Source: JBFWUM01 sp050247255 (GTDB taxonomy: Bacteria > Acidobacteriota > Vicinamibacteria > Vicinamibacterales > UBA2999). Taken from it: DNA of 64,000 nucleotides. A program made the position numbers and the translations under genes. Below, in pieces: positions 52,701 to 60,110 of this stretch. The stretch's first letter is position 1, and the number at the start of each line of letters is the position of its first letter. The notes beneath the pieces are model-generated. The model ran no database searches, was not told where the DNA came from, and saw nothing but the letters and a program-made list of their open reading frames with translations. The DNA lies in the NCBI GenBank assembly GCA_050247255.1, contig JBFWUM010000016.1:1-64000 (forward strand), written 5' to 3'.

Positions 52701-53423
52701 GCGATGGAGTCGATGCAGGAGCGCACGCGCGAGCGCGCGCAGCAGGGACAGCGCGGCCAGGGGCAGGACGGACAGCAGGCCCAGGGCCAGCAGCAGAACG
52801 GGCAGGGTGAGCCGGGCCAGGAAGGCCAGCAGGGGCAGCAGGCCGGCTCGCAGGGCGCCCAGGGTCAGCAGGGCCAGCAGGGCCAGCAGGCGGGCCAGGG
52901 CCAGCAGGGCGGCCAGGGACAGCAGGGCCAGGGTCAGAACGCCCAGGGGCAGAACGGTCAGGCCGGCCAGGGCGGACAGATGGCCGGCGGGCTGAACAAC
53001 GGCTTCGGCGGCGGCCAGTTCACCAACAACGGCGGCTACGGCATTGGCAACCGCTTCGGCCTCAACGGCCGGCTGACACCCGAGGACATCCGCCAGCTCC
53101 AGTCTGAAATGCGCCAGTGGAGCGGCGAGCTGAACGAGCTGCGCGGCATGCTCCGCGCCGAGAACATCGATCCGAGTGAGCTGGATGCGCTGATGCGCGC
53201 GTTCCGCCAGCTCGAGGACCAGCGCGTCTACCAGGACGTCGCCGAACTGCAGCGGCTGCAGGCGTTCGTGGCCGAGGGACTGAAGCGCTTCGAGTTCAAC
53301 CTGCGGCGCCAGGTGCAGGACACCGAGAACGCCGTCGTCCTGACCGGCACCGATGAAGTGCCGGAGGAGTTCCGCCGGCTGGTCGAGCAGTACTACCGAT
53401 CGCTCTCACGAGGAGGGCGGTGA
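49779..53423 (+). CDS. large DUF4175-type coiled-coil membrane protein
   Basis: A 1214-residue protein. Three membrane helices lie at about 33-52, 62-83 and 168-190. A periplasmic beta-rich region extends to about 510. Gly clusters (about 515 and 650) separate a Gln/Arg/Glu/Ala-rich coiled-coil region at about 650-940. A Gln/Gly low-complexity tract spans about 987-1070 (QQGQQ and GQGQ units). A conserved C-terminal segment follows (LTPEDIRQLQSEMRQW, EFRRLVEQYYRSLSRGG). The architecture matches DUF4175-like proteins found next to MoxR/VWA genes. It probably acts as a scaffold in the envelope. GAGGGA precedes the ATG. Confidence 0.87.
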   Translation: MLEYLRHRSNTPTDLLEIIKYVRGRWRMKLAVRGILTVLFIALAVFFVAAFGLQWARFSGPSIIAARVGLLAVLAGSVYVFLIRPLRRRVTDEQVALYLEEHEPSLQATLVSAVEASKAGRSWESTALVRRLVEQAVERCVEVDAARRVERLPLRRYAAALGTIAVAAVLLVLLGPAFLRSALSAILLVQRSVEAAAPYRIQVTPGDVNVPKGADQTISARLVGFDSADATLMVRKNPTAAFEAMPLVRNDDGSYEGLLFAVSEPVEYFVQAEGVQSPTYKLTVVDMPYAQRIELEYVFPAYTGLEPQKIEDGGDIAVLAGTEVRMRVFPTMPTNAAALALEGQEPIALGAADADGALGATFTVSKDGFYQIEMTAPTGETMAASPKYTIDILSDQQPTVSFSRPGRDTAASAIEEVFLEATAQDDFGIRDLELVYSVNGGDEKTVKLFGGAGRRLAEVTAGHTLYLEELGVQPGDAVSYYARALDNSGNRQPVSSDLYFLRVRPFKQDFREAMSGGGGGGGGGQGQQQVDALSEQQRQVIAATFNVQRDRRAFTAEKLRENSTVVGLSQSRLREQVEGLMTRMNSQLVQQDPAFQKIAEMLPQAIEAMREAEAELAKTAPDKALPAEHRALAILQKAEEEYQTQVSVQRGGGGGGGGGGSQQQQELADIFEQELDRMASRYETADRAQQESTDRQVDELLEKLRELARRQQQEAERQRRALQQAGSSGGSSSGGASAAQQRALAEQAEEAARQLERLSREENRPDLAEAARQMREAADAMRRAAAGGDAQASAQAQRAAERLQETQRRLQGDLSARAQRDIQDAQRMADDIARRQQEVADDVRNLANAGAQRGQEARRINQEKDELEARLGELESRLDQAAREASRQEREASQKLGEAASAIRDNRLRDKIRYSKALVSRGFSPDSLQANENDIAGGIDEMREALGEAQQALGTGENGDQRDDAVDRARRLARAMESMQERTRERAQQGQRGQGQDGQQAQGQQQNGQGEPGQEGQQGQQAGSQGAQGQQGQQGQQAGQGQQGGQGQQGQGQNAQGQNGQAGQGGQMAGGLNNGFGGGQFTNNGGYGIGNRFGLNGRLTPEDIRQLQSEMRQWSGELNELRGMLRAENIDPSELDALMRAFRQLEDQRVYQDVAELQRLQAFVAEGLKRFEFNLRRQVQDTENAVVLTGTDEVPEEFRRLVEQYYRSLSRGGR

Positions 53424-54256
53424 GCCCGCGCCCCCGCATTGCACTGGCCACGCTGCTGGTGCTGTTGCTGGCGGGCGCGGCGGCGGCGCAGTTCGGCCGC
53501 GGGTTCTTCCGGACGCCGCCGCGGCAGCCAAACGCCGAGAGCTTCGGCAAGGGGTTCAATTTCTGCCGCGGCGTCTACACCAGCGGCCGCCGCGAGCCGG
53601 GCGGGCAAGGGTGGTCGACCGACTACCCCGATGCCGAGCGCAACTTCTCGATCCGTCTCGCCGAGCTGACGCGGACGCGCATCAGCCGCGTCGCCGGCAC
53701 CGGCGAGGACTACGGCGAACCCGATTACCTGACGATCCGCCTGCAGGACCCGGCGCTGCTGCAGTGCCCCTACCTGCACATGGAGGACGTCGGCACCGCC
53801 GCCTTCACCGACCTGGAGATCGAAGGGCTGCGCACCTACCTGCTCAAGGGCGGGTTCCTCTGGGTCGACGACTTCTGGGGCTCGTTCGCGTGGGAGAACT
53901 GGGAACGCCAGATCGGACGGGTCCTGCCGCCGACCGATTTCCCAATCCGCGACGTCCCGCTCGACCACCCGATCTACCGCACACACTTCGAGGTGAAGGA
54001 GCTGCCGCAAATCCCGTCGATCCAGTTCTGGCGGACGAGCGGCGGCGGCACCTCCGAGCGCGGCATCGACAGCGCCGAGCCGCGCATGCGGGCGATCTTC
54101 GACGAGCGCGGCACCATCATGGTGCTGATGACGCACAACACCGACATCTCGGACGCCTGGGAGCGTGAAGGCGAGGACCCGCGCTTCTTCTACAACTTCT
54201 CCCCCGACGGCTACGCGGTAGGGATCAACGTCATCATCTATGCGCTCACTCACTGA
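53420..54256 (+). CDS. DUF4159 protein, copy C
   Basis: A 278-residue exported protein. Signal peptide ends AAAAQ. The same core is present: FCRGVYTSGRREPGGQGWSTDYPDAE, EDVGTAAFT, KGGFLWVDDFWG, IMVLMTHNTDISDAWEREGEDP and YALTH. It is more diverged than A and B are from each other. GTG overlaps the DUF4175 stop (GTGA). Its 3' end contains the ATG of the next gene at the same YALTH position used in copy A. Confidence 0.91.
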   Translation: MSPRPRIALATLLVLLLAGAAAAQFGRGFFRTPPRQPNAESFGKGFNFCRGVYTSGRREPGGQGWSTDYPDAERNFSIRLAELTRTRISRVAGTGEDYGEPDYLTIRLQDPALLQCPYLHMEDVGTAAFTDLEIEGLRTYLLKGGFLWVDDFWGSFAWENWERQIGRVLPPTDFPIRDVPLDHPIYRTHFEVKELPQIPSIQFWRTSGGGTSERGIDSAEPRMRAIFDERGTIMVLMTHNTDISDAWEREGEDPRFFYNFSPDGYAVGINVIIYALTH

Positions 54257-54782
54257 GGTGAGCCGCGCCTCCCTCGTCGTCCTTCTGGTCCTCGGGGGAT
54301 GTTCCCGTCAGCCGGCCGGCGAGGCGCCAGCCTCGGGCAATCCGTGGGTCGTCTCGGAGGATGGCGTGGCGGCGGCGCGCATCGGCACGCCGCGCAACGA
54401 GCTGGTCACGCGGGGCGGGGCCGTCCTTCCCGGTGGCAGCAGCGAGTGCGAGTTCGTGCGCCCCGCCGGCGCGCCGCAGGGACTGGCGGCGATGGTCGTC
54501 GATGGGACCGTCCGGCGCGTCGACGTGATCGAGCCCGGCATTACGACCACGGCAGGCATTGGCGTCGGCAGCCCGGCCGCCGATCTCAGCAAGGCATACC
54601 CCTGGGCCAGCACGTCGATGCCGCACAAGTACATCAGCGGCGGCCACTATGTGGTCGTGGACATCCTCGATTCGCCCGGCGGTCCGCGGCGGCTGGTGTT
54701 CGAAACAGCCGAGGACGGGACGGTCATCCGTTACCGCGCTGGCGCGCCACCGCAGGTGGATTGGGTGGAGGGGTGCTCTTGA
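54240..54782 (+). CDS. lipoprotein of unknown function
   Basis: A 180-residue lipoprotein with a lipobox LGGC (Cys21). The remainder is a small mixed domain (RIGTPRNELVTRGGAV, IEPGITTTAGIGVGSPAADLSKAYPW, GGPRRLVFETAEDGTVIRYRAG). The repeated IG-x-P/S pattern resembles small periplasmic domains with an Asp/Leu-rich turn; no family is named. Its ATG overlaps copy C by 17 bp. It is the last gene of the cluster; a word-type repeat follows. Confidence 0.8.
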   Translation: MRSLTEVSRASLVVLLVLGGCSRQPAGEAPASGNPWVVSEDGVAAARIGTPRNELVTRGGAVLPGGSSECEFVRPAGAPQGLAAMVVDGTVRRVDVIEPGITTTAGIGVGSPAADLSKAYPWASTSMPHKYISGGHYVVVDILDSPGGPRRLVFETAEDGTVIRYRAGAPPQVDWVEGCS

Positions 54783-54784
54783 AA

Positions 54785-54867
54785 CGACGGGTTGGCGAAT
54801 TGACGGATTGACGAATTGACGGGTTGACGAAATGCATTGCGTCAATTCGTCAGTCCGTCAGTTCGTC
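54785..54867. repeat. word-type inverted repeat (AATTGACGG family)
   Basis: The left arm has GAATTGACGGATTGACG and AATTGACGGGTTGACG; the right arm has CGTCAATTCGTCAGTCCGTC and AGTTCGTC. The loop contains AATGCATT. It lies just after the stop of the last operon gene and before the BON-domain gene. Confidence 0.85.
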
Positions 54868-54911
54868 CCTGGTACATCCCATGCTCTCCTCACGTCCGTG
54901 AGGAGGAACTC

Positions 54912-55385
54912 ATGAAGAAACTTGCTGGGCTCGTGTGTGCGGCGGCGCTTGCCGTCGCGTGCTCGCAGACCGACGCCGGCCTGACCACAAAGGTACAGTC
55001 ACAGTTCGCCGCCGACGACGTCGTCAAGGCGTACCAGATCGACGTCGACACCGACGGCAGCGTCGTGACCCTGCGCGGCGAGGTCGATTCACCGGCGGCG
55101 AAGATGCGGGCGGTGGAGATTGCCTCGGCCACTGAGGGGGTCAGCAACGTGGTCGACGAGCTCGTGGTGACGGCGACCGAGGCGACCAGCGGTGATCTCG
55201 ACGTGGACGTCGATACCGATGCCGACATCGACCTGGGCGACGATGCACGACGCGGTGCCGAGATCGTCAAGGAAGGTGCTGAGGAAACCGGCGAAGCGCT
55301 GAAGGAAGGCGCGGAACGCCTGAAGGAGGGCGCCGAGCGCGTGGTCACCGACGACGATCCGGACAGCGACAACGACGGACGCTAA
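54912..55385 (+). CDS. BON-domain lipoprotein
   Basis: A 157-residue lipoprotein (lipobox AVAC, Cys17). One BON domain spans about 24-90 (TKVQSQFAADDVVKAYQIDVDTDGSVVTLRGEV, VDELVV). A very acidic tail follows (DVDVDTDADIDLGDD), then a helical repeat segment EGAEETGEALKEGAERLKEGAE and a terminal Asp-rich end. BON domains bind phospholipids; OsmY-type members protect the envelope in osmotic stress. GAGGAGG precedes the ATG. A strong terminator follows. Confidence 0.88.
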   Translation: MKKLAGLVCAAALAVACSQTDAGLTTKVQSQFAADDVVKAYQIDVDTDGSVVTLRGEVDSPAAKMRAVEIASATEGVSNVVDELVVTATEATSGDLDVDVDTDADIDLGDDARRGAEIVKEGAEETGEALKEGAERLKEGAERVVTDDDPDSDNDGR

Positions 55386-55415
55386 GTGACACTACCGCCG
55401 CGCGCGCAAATACGG

Positions 55416-55441
55416 GGGCGGGCTCCGGCCCGCCCTTGTTT
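55416..55441 (+). terminator. rho-independent terminator
   Basis: An 8-bp stem, GGGCGGGC with GCCCGCCC, a 4-nt loop and TTGTTT. It lies 30 bp after the BON gene. The -10 box of the next gene (TACAAT at 55441-55446) begins at the last T of the tail. Confidence 0.7.
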
Positions 55442-55446
55442 ACAAT
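55441..55446 (+). promoter_or_regulatory. -10 box, TACAAT
   Basis: TACAAT ends 12 nt before the ATG at 55459. No Shine-Dalgarno sequence is visible in between. Confidence 0.4.
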
Positions 55447-55458
55447 GCGGGCGCCCCC

Positions 55459-56412
55459 ATGGCCGATCCCCAGTCCCTGCATCACATCACCAACGGCAAT
55501 ACCCTGTCGTCGAAGTTGTCCACCGCCGGGATTCCCGGCACCGTCTCCGAATGGTCTGACATCCTGCACGAGGGCCCGGTGCCCGAAGGGCAGTCCGATC
55601 CCGAGCTGCTCGAGACGCGGGCGCGCTACGGCGCCATGAAGGGATACGGCGAGTACGAGGAGCTGCTCACGGCGCTGCGCCAGTGGTACGACGGGGTCGA
55701 CACCGCGTGTGACGAGCTCGTGCTCTGGTACGAGCATGACCTGTTCGATCAGCTCAACCTGATCTCGCTGCTCGATCGGCTGTCGCGGCGCCAGCCGCGG
55801 CCGCGCGTCTCGCTCGTGAGCATCGATTCGTTTCCCGGCAGGCCACGGTTCCTCGGCATGGGCGAGCTGCGGCCGGAGGAGCTTGCCGGCCTCTTCCCCT
55901 CGCGCGCGGAGGTGACGGGGCCGCAGTATGCGCTGGCGCAGGCGGCCTGGCGCGCGTTCCGGGCGCCGACCCGCGAGCCGCTCGAGGCGCTGCTGTGCGG
56001 CGATACCAGCGCGCTGCCGTTCCTGGCGCCGGCGCTGCGCCGCCACCTCGAGGAGTTTCCGTCGATGGCCAACGGCCTGTCGCGGACCGAGCAGCAGCTG
56101 CTCGACCTCGCGGGCACGCGGCCGATGTCGATTGCCGAGACGTTCAAGCGGCTGGCGGACCTCGAGCAGTGCTTTTTCCTGGGCGACACCTCGTTCTGGA
56201 CGGTGGTCATCCGGCTGGCGACGAGCACGCCGGCCCTGCTCGACGTGGAAATCGAGGAGGTGTCGAGCCGGGCGCTGCCCGACGGCATCATCCGCATCAC
56301 CCAGACCGGTCGCGACGTGGCGGCTGGCCGGGCGGACCGGATCGCCCTCTGTGGCATCGATCGCTGGCTCGGCGGCGTGCACCTGACGGCGGAACGGCCC
56401 TGGAGGCGGTAG
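55459..56412 (+). CDS. DUF1835-containing protein
   Basis: A 317-residue protein. DUF1835 occupies about 5-130 (HHITNGNTLSSKLSTAGIPG, WSDILHEGPVP, LVLWYEHDLFDQLNLISLL). The middle and C-terminal parts (about 200-317; SRTEQQLLDLAGTRPMSIAETFKRLAD) look like a winged-helix region with a second domain. Function is unknown. A short TACAAT-linked leader suggests leaderless expression. The next gene starts after 10 bp. Confidence 0.85.
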   Translation: MADPQSLHHITNGNTLSSKLSTAGIPGTVSEWSDILHEGPVPEGQSDPELLETRARYGAMKGYGEYEELLTALRQWYDGVDTACDELVLWYEHDLFDQLNLISLLDRLSRRQPRPRVSLVSIDSFPGRPRFLGMGELRPEELAGLFPSRAEVTGPQYALAQAAWRAFRAPTREPLEALLCGDTSALPFLAPALRRHLEEFPSMANGLSRTEQQLLDLAGTRPMSIAETFKRLADLEQCFFLGDTSFWTVVIRLATSTPALLDVEIEEVSSRALPDGIIRITQTGRDVAAGRADRIALCGIDRWLGGVHLTAERPWRR

Positions 56413-56415
56413 GAT
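56410..56415 (+). promoter_or_regulatory. -10 box, TAGGAT, leaderless type
   Basis: TAGGAT overlaps the DUF1835 stop codon and ends 7 nt before the GTG of cystathionine beta-synthase. Confidence 0.4.
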
Positions 56416-56422
56416 CGTCAGC

Positions 56423-57808
56423 GTGGCGAACCGCCCCGGACAGCGCATCTGCGACACCATCCTCGACGCCATCGGCCACACGCCGATGGTCCGCATTCAC
56501 GCCATCACCCGCGGCGTGATCGACGCCGACGTCCTCGTCAAGCTGGAGACGTTCAACCCCGGTAACTCGATCAAGGACCGCATGGCGGTGAAGATGATCG
56601 AGGATGCCGAGCGCTCCGGGGCGCTGAAGCCCGGCGGGACGATCATCGAGGGGACGTCTGGCAACACCGGGATGGGGCTGGCCATCGCCGCCGTCGTCAA
56701 GGGCTACCGGTGCATCTTCACCACCACCGACAAGCAGTCGAAGGAGAAGGTCGATGCGCTCAAGGCGTTCGGCGCCGAGGTGATCGTCTGCCCGACCGAC
56801 GTCGATCCCGAGGACCCGCGGTCGTACTACTCGGTGTCGTCGCGGCTCGAGCGCGAGATCCCGAACGCCTGGAAGGCGAACCAGTACGACAACCTGTCGA
56901 ACAGCCAGGCACACTACGAGCAGACCGGGCCCGAGATCTGGGAGCAGACCGGGGGGCGGATCACGCACCTGGTGTGCGGCGTCGGCACCGGCGGCACCAT
57001 CTCCGGTGTCGGGCGCTACCTGAAGGAACGGAACCCGCGGATCAAGGTGTGGGGGATCGACACCTATGGCTCGGTCTTCAAGAAGTACAAGGAGACCGGC
57101 ATCTTCGACAAGAACGAGATCTATCCCTACATCACCGAGGGGATCGGCGAAGACTTCCTGCCGAAAAACGTCGACTTCGGCATCATCGACCACTTCGAGA
57201 AGGTGACCGACAAGGACGCCGCCATCATGACGCGGCGGATTGCGCGCGAAGAAGGCATCTTCGCCGGCAATTCCGCGGGCTCGGCCATGGCCGGCCTGCT
57301 GCAGCTGAAGGAGCATTTCGCGAAAGACGATGTGGTGGTGGTGATCTTCCACGACCATGGCTCGCGCTACCTCGGGAAGATGTTCAACGACGAGTGGATG
57401 CGGGCGAAGGGCTTCCTCGAGGTCACCGGCATGACGGTGCGCGACCTGGTGGCGCTGCGCGTGTCGGGCGAGCTGCAGACGGTGGAGTGCAGCCGGCCGG
57501 TGGAGGACGCGATCCGCATCATGAGCGATCACGACTTCTCGCAGATCTCGATCACCCACGACGGCCGCGTCGTCGGCTCGTTGAACGAGGCGCACCTCTA
57601 CAGCGAGTTCATGAAGAACCCCGAGATCAGGAAGCAGCCGATCGAGGCCATCATGCAGCCGGCGTTTCCGTTCGTGGACATCTCGACGCCGGTGGAGCTG
57701 CTGTCGACGATGATCACGCCGGAGAACCCGGCCGTGCTCGTGCGCGACTTCAAGACCGACAAGACCTACATCATCACGAGATCAGACGTTATCCGCGTTC
57801 TTTGCTAA
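56423..57808 (+). CDS. cbs: cystathionine beta-synthase (PLP domain plus two CBS domains)
   Basis: A 461-residue enzyme that condenses serine with homocysteine to cystathionine, the first step of reverse transsulfuration. The fold-type II PLP domain has the Schiff-base Lys51 in NPGNSIKDRM, the phosphate loop GTGGTISG, and TSGNTG. C-terminal residues about 335-461 hold two CBS domains (DAIRIMSDHDFSQISI and TPVELLSTMI), which bind S-adenosylmethionine in the eukaryotic enzyme. No haem domain precedes the PLP domain. The GTG start has a TAGGAT box close upstream. Confidence 0.93.
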   Translation: MANRPGQRICDTILDAIGHTPMVRIHAITRGVIDADVLVKLETFNPGNSIKDRMAVKMIEDAERSGALKPGGTIIEGTSGNTGMGLAIAAVVKGYRCIFTTTDKQSKEKVDALKAFGAEVIVCPTDVDPEDPRSYYSVSSRLEREIPNAWKANQYDNLSNSQAHYEQTGPEIWEQTGGRITHLVCGVGTGGTISGVGRYLKERNPRIKVWGIDTYGSVFKKYKETGIFDKNEIYPYITEGIGEDFLPKNVDFGIIDHFEKVTDKDAAIMTRRIAREEGIFAGNSAGSAMAGLLQLKEHFAKDDVVVVIFHDHGSRYLGKMFNDEWMRAKGFLEVTGMTVRDLVALRVSGELQTVECSRPVEDAIRIMSDHDFSQISITHDGRVVGSLNEAHLYSEFMKNPEIRKQPIEAIMQPAFPFVDISTPVELLSTMITPENPAVLVRDFKTDKTYIITRSDVIRVLC

Positions 57809-57828
57809 GAGCGTCGTACGCAGATTAC

Positions 57829-57915
57829 GAACCACCGAGACACCGAGGCACCGGGGCCAGGAAAAGGGCGTACCATGGTTTTCTCGATGTCTCAGTGTCT
57901 CGGTGGTTCGTAATC
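57829..57915. repeat. word-type inverted repeat abutting the recQ start
   Basis: The left arm GATTACGAACCACCGAGACA, then CCGAGGCACCGG, faces the right arm ATGTCTCAGTGTCTCGG, then TGGTTCGTAATCC. The loop is about 28 nt. It fills the gap between the CBS gene and recQ and ends 2 nt before the recQ GTG. Confidence 0.87.
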
Positions 57916-57916
57916 C

Positions 57917-59734
57917 GTGAATAACCTTCCCGAAGTACTCGAACAGTATTGGGGCTATCGATCGTTCCGGCCGCTTCAGCGTGAGGCGATGGAAGCGGTG
58001 GTGGCGGGGCGCGACTCGGTGGTCGTGCTGCCGACCGGCGGCGGCAAGTCGCTCTGCTTCCAGGCGCCGGCGCTGGTGCGCCCCGGCCTGGCGCTCGTGG
58101 TGTCGCCGCTCATCTCGCTGATGAAGGACCAGGTCGACACGCTGGTCGGCAACGGGGTGGCGGCGGCCTGCTACAACAGCTCGCTCTCGTCTGACGAACG
58201 CAGCGCCGTGGCTGCCGGCGTGCGCGACGGGCGCTACCGGCTGCTCTACGTGTCGCCCGAGCGGTTGATGGGCGACGCGGGCGCGAGCTTCCAGCGCCTG
58301 CTCTCCTCGGCGTCGGTGAGCTTTGTCGCGGTGGACGAGGCGCACTGCATCAGCCAATGGGGGCACGACTTCCGGCCGGAGTACCGGCAGCTTGGCCAGC
58401 TGCGCGCGGCGTTTCCCGGCATCAGCGTCCACGCCTTCACGGCCACCGCCACCGGCCGCGTGCGGCGCGACATCGCGACGCAGCTCGCGCTGGAGAACCC
58501 GGTCGAACTGGTCGGCTCGTTCGATCGGCCCAACCTGTTGTACCGGGTGCTGGCGCGCTCGGGGCTGAAGCAGCAGCTGCAGGAGGTGCTGGCGCGCCAT
58601 CGCGGCGAGGCCGGCATCGTCTACTGCACCTCGCGCAAGGAGGTGGATGCGCTGGCCGCCTGGCTCGGCGAGCAGGGCGTCCGCGCGCGGCCGTACCACG
58701 CCGGGCTGAGCGACGAGGAACGGCATCGCAACCAGGATGCGTTTCTCGAGGAGCATGCCGACGTCGTGGTGGCGACGGTCGCGTTCGGCATGGGGATCGA
58801 TCGCTCCGACGTCCGCTTCGTGGTCCACGCCGGCGCGCCGCGATCGCTGGAGCACTACCAGCAGGAGTCAGGACGCGCCGGGCGCGACGGGCTGGAAGCC
58901 GAATGCGTGCTGATCTACTCGGGCGCCGACTTCCTCAAGTGGCGCGTCATGCTCGAGCGCAACGGCGAGCTGAGCGAGGCCACGCGGGCCACGCTGCGCG
59001 ACATGGAGCGCTACGCGTCGGGCGTCCGCTGCCGCCACCGGCACCTCGTCGAGTACTTCGGCGAGCGCTACGAGCGCGACCGCTGCGGCGCCTGTGACTA
59101 CTGCCTCGAGGAGCTCGAGCCGGTGGAGCGGCCGGTGGAGGTGGCGCGGAAGATCCTGTCGTGTGTCGCGCGTGTCCAGCAGCGCTTCGGCGCCGGCCAC
59201 GTCGTCAACGTGCTGCGGGGGCAGCGGCTCGAGGCGGTGATCGCGCGCGGCCACCACGAGCTGAGCACCTTCGGCCTGCTGGCGGAGGCGAGCGTCGCCG
59301 AGCTGCGCGGCTACATCGAGCAGCTCTCCGCCGAAGGGCTGCTGCGGCCGACGGACGACGATTTCCCGGTGCTCAAGCTGACGCCGGCGGGGCTCGACCT
59401 GCTGCGCTCACCCGACAGCCGCGCCGAGCTGGCGCTGGCGCGCCAGCGGCGCCCGCAGAAGGACCGGCTGCCGCGCCGGTCGCGGGCCGAGGCGGAATCG
59501 TGGGAAGGGGTCGATCGCGACCTCTTCGAGCGGCTGCGTGCGGTGCGGCTGGCCATTGCCCGCGAGCGGAACGTCCCGCCGTACGTCATCTTCCATGACA
59601 CGACGCTGCGCCACATGGCGCGCGAGAAGCCGGCCAGCGTCGCGGCGCTGCGCGGCATCTACGGGGTGGGGGAGCGGAAGGCGGCGGAGCTCGGGCCGCG
59701 TTTCGTTGAGGCGATCACGGCCCCAGGCGTATAG
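57917..59734 (+). CDS. recQ: RecQ-type ATP-dependent DNA helicase
   Basis: A 605-residue RecQ helicase. Walker A TGGGKS is at 40-45, DEAH at 140-143, motif V AFGMGIDR and motif VI QESGRAGRDG. The RQC zinc site is in CRHRHL and CGACDYC, then a winged helix (VVNVLRGQRLEAV) and an HRDC domain at about 525-600 (FERLRAVRLAIARERNVPPYVIF). RecQ unwinds duplex and branched DNA in recombination and fork restart. The GTG start follows the inverted repeat with only CC between, so the repeat forms its 5' leader. Confidence 0.95.
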   Translation: MNNLPEVLEQYWGYRSFRPLQREAMEAVVAGRDSVVVLPTGGGKSLCFQAPALVRPGLALVVSPLISLMKDQVDTLVGNGVAAACYNSSLSSDERSAVAAGVRDGRYRLLYVSPERLMGDAGASFQRLLSSASVSFVAVDEAHCISQWGHDFRPEYRQLGQLRAAFPGISVHAFTATATGRVRRDIATQLALENPVELVGSFDRPNLLYRVLARSGLKQQLQEVLARHRGEAGIVYCTSRKEVDALAAWLGEQGVRARPYHAGLSDEERHRNQDAFLEEHADVVVATVAFGMGIDRSDVRFVVHAGAPRSLEHYQQESGRAGRDGLEAECVLIYSGADFLKWRVMLERNGELSEATRATLRDMERYASGVRCRHRHLVEYFGERYERDRCGACDYCLEELEPVERPVEVARKILSCVARVQQRFGAGHVVNVLRGQRLEAVIARGHHELSTFGLLAEASVAELRGYIEQLSAEGLLRPTDDDFPVLKLTPAGLDLLRSPDSRAELALARQRRPQKDRLPRRSRAEAESWEGVDRDLFERLRAVRLAIARERNVPPYVIFHDTTLRHMAREKPASVAALRGIYGVGERKAAELGPRFVEAITAPGV

Positions 59735-59745
59735 TTACGCGCACC

Positions 59746-59806
59746 CTTCCGCCTGAAGGCGGAAGCCACGGAGAGGCGGAAGCCACGGAGAGGCGGAAGC
59801 CACGGA
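59746..59806. repeat. REP-like palindrome and three 17-bp tandem units
   Basis: CTTCCGCC-TGAA-GGCGGAAG at 59746-59765. From 59757 three exact AGGCGGAAGCCACGGAG units follow, each a half REP. It lies between recQ and the dihaem cytochrome gene; the last GGAGGAG serves as ribosome site. Confidence 0.85.
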
Positions 59807-60110
59807 GGAGATGCGTATGCGCAACAGTCTCGCGGTAGCGGCCCTCGCGCTCGCGGCGTCGGCCGTGGTTGTCGCCCAGCAGGNNNNNNNNNNNNNNNNN
59901 NNNNNNNNNNNNNNNNNNNNNNNNNNNNNNNNNNNNNNNNNNNNNNNNNNNNNNNNNNNNNNNNNNNNNNNNNNNNNNNNNNNAGGCGGAAGCCACGGAG
60001 AGGCGGAAGCCACGGAGAGGCGGAAGCCACGGAGGAGATGCGTATGCGCAACAGTCTCGCGGTAGCGGCCCTCGCGCTCGCGGCGTCGGCCGTGGTTGTC
60101 GCCCAGCAGG
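59757..60110. other. 127-bp exact duplication flanking a 100-N gap
   Basis: Bases 59757-59883 and 59984-60110 are identical; the N run is 59884-59983. The duplicated unit contains the tandem repeats and the start of the cytochrome gene. 127 is a common maximum k-mer in short-read assemblers, so this is most likely one locus written twice. The copy of the gene start at 59812 should be disregarded. Confidence 0.9.

Noticed and set aside
52740..52985. Tandem DNA repeat as a non-coding satellite
   Set aside because: It is in frame inside the DUF4175-type gene and encodes a Gln/Gly tract.
59812..59883. Second, truncated copy of the cytochrome gene
   Set aside because: Identical over 127 bp to the copy after the gap; best explained by contig overlap.
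59757..60034. CRISPR-like array of 17-bp units
   Set aside because: Units are contiguous without unique spacers and are half REP palindromes; the second set is an assembly duplicate.
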